A DNA stretch of 55,254 nt, from positions 1 to 55,254 of the forward strand of contig JAYMSP010000370.1 in NCBI GenBank assembly GCA_036897095.1. The letters run 5' to 3'. Position numbers and translations under genes: made by a program. This document shows, one piece after another, positions 12,057 through 55,254 of this stretch. This DNA is from Plantago elongata (lineage: Eukaryota > Streptophyta > Magnoliopsida > Lamiales > Plantaginaceae). The notes under the pieces are model-generated. The model had not been told where the DNA came from. It saw only the letters and a list, made by a program, of their open reading frames with translations, and ran no database searches. Within the stretch, counting starts at the first letter, position 1, and each line of letters begins with the position of its first letter.

Positions 12057-12698
12057 ATGGACAAACTATGGGTCAAGTGGGTGCATAGCTTTTACATAAA
12101 GGATCAAGAGGTGATGATTGCACAAATCCCTACAGACTCTTCCTGGAACCTAAAGGCCATTTTGAAGTGTCGCCAGTGGTTAGAAAACTCCGAGGTTTGG
12201 TCCCGCTTGCGGGATGAGGGGCGGTTCCCTACTCGAGCACTATACGAGGAGCTCTGTGGAAATAGGGTTGAGGTACATTGGAAGAAGTTTTGGTTCGACA
12301 ACAAAGCAAAACCCCGAGGACAATTTTGTACTTGGATGGGGCTAAATGGAAGACTTGCTACGAAGGACATAATTTGTCGATGGAATACGACTCTTCAGTT
12401 GGACTGCACATTCTGCCCCAGTGCCGAATCCATGCATCATCTCTTCGTTGCTTGCCTGTATTCCACACAGATTTGGGGACGCGTCTTGCTCTGGCTGGGC
12501 ATTCGGCGCACCCGGGAAGGTTGGAGGGAAGAAGTGGAATGGTTATGTCTTCAGTTCCGAGGTAAAGGATGGCGTAAAAAATCCTTCGGTGTGCATTTAC
12601 GGAGTCATTCTATGCCATTTGGATGGAGCGGAATAATGCTATCTTCAACAACAAACCGATCAATACTAGACTGGATGAGCGAATTATTAATGATGTAA
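12057..12698 (+). pseudogene. LINE C-terminal zf-RVT region
   Basis: The frame from 12057 reads FPTRALYEELCGNRVEVHW, then WKKFWFDNKAKPRGQFCTW, LNGRLATKDIICRWN, CTFCPSAESMHHLFVAC and TQIWGRVLLWLGI, the Cys/His-rich zinc-finger-like module that follows RT in plant LINEs. It is separated from RT by a short stretch with stops (11841-12056). Confidence 0.8.
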
Positions 12699-13162
12699 TT
12701 AATAGATGTTGGCAGGATAGGAAGCTTCATATGCATGTTGCTAAGCTTATGCTCCTCTAGGCTGATATGGTTATTTTGATTACCTGGATCTCCGGATCGG
12801 TTTTGTACATAACTGTTCGGAATGGAATAAAAAAATTTCGGTTCCAAAAATTGAAATGATGCAAGTTCACACCCATACACATGCATTCAACAATTGAGAT
12901 CCAACATGTCACATACAAGTTATTAACATCAACCGCCTAACTCATACTATTGAACATGGACGTCTAATAGCTCTGCGATCGTTTGTAAAATAAAAATGCT
13001 TCTTCAAATTAAAAAAAGAAAGATAAAATGTTCTAAGCATTTACAATGTTTTAGAATTAATAGAATAAGAGTACAAGAATTAGAAGATATTTAAAACATA
13101 ACCAATCTAGCGGGGAAAAACTGTGAAAAGTGGGTTTGATCTGGTCAAGCAGTGAGGTACTG

Positions 13163-13949
13163 GTCCAGATCTTCTATCCCATTTTCCATGTCCCAATTAG
13201 TGTCCACTCTCCAAAACATGATACATGTCAGAATTAGAATTTAACTATACATGAATTAACCATGATAAAAAGTGTCATCAACTAAACTATCTCTCAACCC
13301 TATTTACTAATGATTAGGAAACTCGTACTCAATTTTTTCCTCCATGTTATTTTACTTGGCACCACAAAATCTTAGAAGATACGTGTATTAATGAGAGACC
13401 TGAGAGACTGATTAATGTTCTCATTTATATGTTCAATGTTTTAAACAATACCAATGATGTTTATGAATGAAGATTTAATTAATATATTTTTCAATATATG
13501 TGTATATCACCAATGTTCTTAGTAAAATCTTTAGTGTTTTTATTATAACTGTAATGTTTGTCTGTCTCTTTTAGTCTTTTTATAAAATCGTCTCTCAAAA
13601 GACTTACTCATTTTTAATATTTATCCCTTAGTCAGAAATATGTAAGCACATTTTGAGTATGCCAGAGTAGACATCTTTATCCAATAGGAGAGACTACTAC
13701 AAGTCCAAGCATACCTATCTAGGAGCTTGCTTAAATTATGATAATCATGTCGTAGTGAGTGATTTTATCAGGAGTTTCTCAGATTTACTTAGGCCTAATT
13801 TATTTGGAGAAAAAGAAAGGCTTAACCCCGTACAAAGAGAGTTCATGAAGATAGTTATCCTTTATGTTATTTTACCATAATTAACGCATATGTTGTTTAT
13901 GAGAGTGGGACACTAATTGGGATATGAAAAATGGGATAGAAGATCCGGA
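13163..13949. mobile_element. Inverted-repeat (foldback) element, about 0.8 kb
   Basis: The left arm 13163-13212 (TCCAGATCTTCTATCCCATT...) is matched by the reverse complement of 13901-13949 (TCCGGATCTTCTATCCCATT...) over about 48 bp with few mismatches. The interior is AT-rich with no coding sequence. Outer ends and target duplications are not clear, so family is unassigned. Confidence 0.55.
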
Positions 13950-14187
13950 TTGGATACGGTTTCCCAAAATCATTAGAACTTAATCACATGACAATTAAAC
14001 CCCCTCTTTATAAACCTGGTTTTCACAACCACTATAGGGAGAGGGGAGTAATTATCTACAAGCAGAGTTGAACGACGTAGAGCCCAAGAGCCTTACCTCA
14101 TTAAACCCTGCACACTGCTAAGAAACATACTTTTATATTAGAAAAATTCTGGGTAAAACTCTATAAACCGCAACGGTTATTGTATGG

Positions 14188-15222
14188 GAAAAGTCGAAAA
14201 AGGTATATTAAGTTGTGACATTTTCAAAAAATGTACCTTTAATTGTTACGGTACAATTTTAGTACCTTAAGTTGACATTGTGTCCAATTTAGGTAACTGC
14301 GTGATACGTAACAATTTAATTAAGTGACACGTGTCAATTTAAAATTTTAAATTTTGGAGTAAAATTGCAAATAAAATAAATTTTGACAATTTTAAATTTC
14401 ACCATATAATTTTTAATTATTATAAATTAACCCTATTTTGTAAAATTAACATAAAATAAGGTTGACGACGAAGTACAGCTCAATTGGTAAGTCGCTTTCC
14501 CTCCAACCAATAGTCAGGGGTTCGACATCTTTAGCCGTTTAAAAAAACATGAAATAAGGTTAAAAGGAAGGAGGGAAAAATTAATTTTAAATTACAAAAA
14601 AATATATAAAATTCTGAAAAATTATAAATTATAATTTTAAATTAAATTTGTATATGTGAAAAATAAATAAAAAATAAAAATAATTAAATTTAATTAAATT
14701 ATAAAAAAGGTGGAATAGTGTAACTCTCTTGTAATTTATAGGTATAAATTGTTTAATATAATTCAAAAATATTATATAAATATTTCACATTTTATTACGT
14801 ACAAAATAAATAAAAATAATTTAAAATTCAAAATTGTAATTTGCTACAATATAACTTTCAATTGGGTGTTTAAAGTTTGTAAGTGATTCACCCTTGACAG
14901 AGCACCCAAGCTGCCAGATATATTTTTAATTGAATTTTTTATAAACTACTTTCAATTGGTTTTTTTATAAATTATTTTCAATAAAGATATATTTTAATAT
15001 GGATAATTTAGTAATATCGTTAAAATTTAGGATCTATTTGCAATTAATAAAGACAATCATATTTAATGTGACTCGTGTCACATAATTAAGCTGCCACATG
15101 TCACGAGGTATCGAAATTGAACATAATATCAACTTAAGGTACCAAAATCAGACGGTAACAATTGAAGGTACTGTTTTCAGAAATGTTACATCTTAGAATA
15201 TATTTTTCGGAATTTTCCCCAA
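14188..15222. mobile_element. Long-TIR non-autonomous DNA element, about 1.0 kb
   Basis: Terminal inverted repeats of about 150 bp: 14188-14340 against the reverse complement of 15060-15222. Shared blocks are GGGAAAA-TCCGAAAAA, TAAGTTGTGACATTT against TAAGATGTAACATTT, TTAATTGTTAC, TAGTACCTTAAGTTGA and TTAATTAAGTGACACGTGTCA. The long TIR and GGGAAAA start suggest a Mutator-like MITE, but no 9-bp duplication could be recognised. The interior is very AT-rich and contains the retroposon at 14464-14546. Confidence 0.65.
14464..14546 (+). mobile_element. tRNA-like micro-retroposon (SINE or retro-tRNA) with target duplication
   Basis: The body reads ...ACAGCTCAATTGGTAAGTCG (A-box-like) ... CAGGGGTTCGACATC (B-box-like, GGTTCGA) ... 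TTAGCCGTTT followed by a run of seven A. It is flanked by a 15-bp direct repeat with one mismatch: ACATAAAATAAGGTT (14449-14463) and ACATGAAATAAGGTT (14547-14561). The A tail plus direct repeats indicate LINE-mediated retroposition of a pol III transcript. It sits inside the AT-rich element 14188-15222. A related copy is at about 52705-52790 on the other strand. Confidence 0.7.
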
Positions 15223-15498
15223 ATCAAGTACTGAAGTTTGTTTCCTATTCTACAGTAGCATTAGCTGCTGCTCTGTGCACGCATGACTATTAAAATGAGA
15301 CGACTAATTTCAGTGAAAATTGAAGAAACAATGTCCATAAACTAAGCAAAAGTTATTTACAGAATGCCTCATCAAAGACGTGGCACTCACTGTTATATGG
15401 GTTCACTAGTTCAATGTAAAATTACGTCAAAACTTTTACATTTGGAGCTCAGGAGCTGTGTAGAACCATGAACCCCAACTGCATGGAATGCCTTATAT
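15223..15498 (-). other. ATM 3' untranslated and downstream region
   Basis: Below the TGA at 15499 the minus strand continues as non-coding sequence, ending where the TIR element at 15222 begins. The mRNA 3' end is expected here, but I could not choose a definite poly(A) signal. Confidence 0.45.
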
Positions 15499-54683
<39,185 letters not shown>

Positions 54684-54906
54684 CTGAAAAAAGTCAGAAG
54701 CAAAACAAAAGGATGAGTATATTAACGAATGGCCTCTAAACAAGCAAGACATTATACCAATGTTGATAGAAAAATGTATTTTTGTTGTTTACAAAATTCA
54801 CTATGTACAAGTTAATCCCAATCTCATCAGTAAAAATCATGATAATTGTGTGGTTTTCTTTATATTTCCAGAAAAGACCATCTGGTCCGTCTCCCAGAAG
54901 ACTCAC

Positions 54907-54975
54907 TCCACCACATCGAGTTAACTGGCTAATAAGAGGCCATTTGAAAAGGGGATGGGCAACTTCTACGCTCAT
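54907..54975 (-). other. Possible further ATM exon or orphan ORF
   Basis: An open frame starting at 54975 reads MSVEVAHPLFKWPLISQL and then TRCGG before a strong-looking donor GTGAGT just below 54907. The frame also continues open through GVSLLGDGPDGLFWKYK. At the donor the frame is in phase 0, whereas the exon at 54627-54683 begins with one base of a split codon and needs a two-base remainder, so the two do not join directly. It may be an exon with a different donor, an exon followed by one I missed, or chance coding potential in an intron. Confidence 0.25.
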
Positions 54976-55254
54976 AACCTCACTGATCTTTTGAGTTAGC
55001 CAGATGATATAGAGGCAGATTAGGGTCTCTTCTTTTTATTGGTTATTGATGATAGCCACGGTGACGAAGACGATGAAGTTTTACGAGTAACAACCACTTC
55101 ATCCATCCTATTTACAACTTCTTCAGGGCCAACTTTATCTAAGATTAAGGAAAGTTAATAAAATAATAGTTGTAAGTGGGTGGAGATAGAGTAAATAAAG
55201 TGATGATAAATATGAAACAGAAAGAATAAACAGTTAAAAAGTGGGAAGGGGGGG

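Larger units (their letters stand above)
8150..12850 (+). mobile_element. Decayed L1-like LINE (non-LTR retrotransposon)
   Basis: The order ORF1, zinc knuckle, apurinic endonuclease, reverse transcriptase and C-terminal zf-RVT region is that of plant L1-type LINEs. The frames are broken by several stops and frameshifts, so it is a pseudo-element. The 5' end is not sharply defined; it starts right of the MITE at 7987-8143. The 3' part ends near GGAATGGAATAAAAAAAT at about 12820-12835, where the short A-run probably represents the tail. Target duplications were not found. Confidence 0.85.

Noticed and set aside
14464..14546. A functional tRNA gene
   Set aside because: The acceptor stem and anticodon arm do not pair well, and the A tail with direct repeats shows a retroposed copy.

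Overview
The window is nuclear DNA from a flowering plant, probably a eudicot. The evidence is a single intron-rich gene with plant-style splice sites, plus plant-type retroelements and MITEs: an L1-like LINE with a DUF4283-type ORF1, 5S-derived Cassandra-like LTRs, and Stowaway- and Tourist-like elements. No prokaryotic operon, CRISPR array or complete rRNA or tRNA gene was seen.

Region 1 (1 to about 15.3 kb) is intergenic and made almost entirely of mobile DNA. It holds a tandemly duplicated LTR-like segment (303-1762), a patch of short palindromic CCATGGAAGCTTC repeats (1768-1990), a 2.7-kb terminal-inverted-repeat element with a 9-bp target duplication (3390-6081), a fragment of the same family in inverted order (about 7100-7984), a 157-bp MITE (7987-8143), a decayed LINE (about 8150-12850), and two inverted-repeat elements (13163-13949 and 14188-15222). 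The second of these contains a tiny tRNA-like retroposon with its own target duplication.

Region 2 (about 15.5 kb to the right end, minus strand) is one gene, the plant orthologue of the DNA-damage checkpoint kinase ATM. I could chain 68 exons (7,819 bp, about 2,605 codons) with matching splice phases, from the stop codon at 15499 to an exon at 54627-54683. FATC, kinase, FAT and much of the helical solenoid are present. The 5' end lies beyond the window, so promoter and start codon are not visible. Two introns use GC-AG splice sites.

The introns carry many insertions: a LINE tail, three small DNA elements side by side (28485-30258), a block with a viral-movement-protein-like sequence split onto opposite strands (about 32200-32816), a copia RNase H fragment, a non-LTR reverse transcriptase remnant, a nested pair of Cassandra-like elements with 5S rRNA-like promoters in head-to-head arrangement (about 48305-49115), and a second tRNA-like retroposon (about 52705-52790).

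No multi-gene system is present. The most unusual structures are the nested 5S-bearing TRIM cluster, the tRNA-like micro-retroposons, the strand-split movement-protein relic and the recurring palindromic CCATGGAAGCTTC clusters. All gene and element calls come from reading translations and repeats by eye, without database searches.
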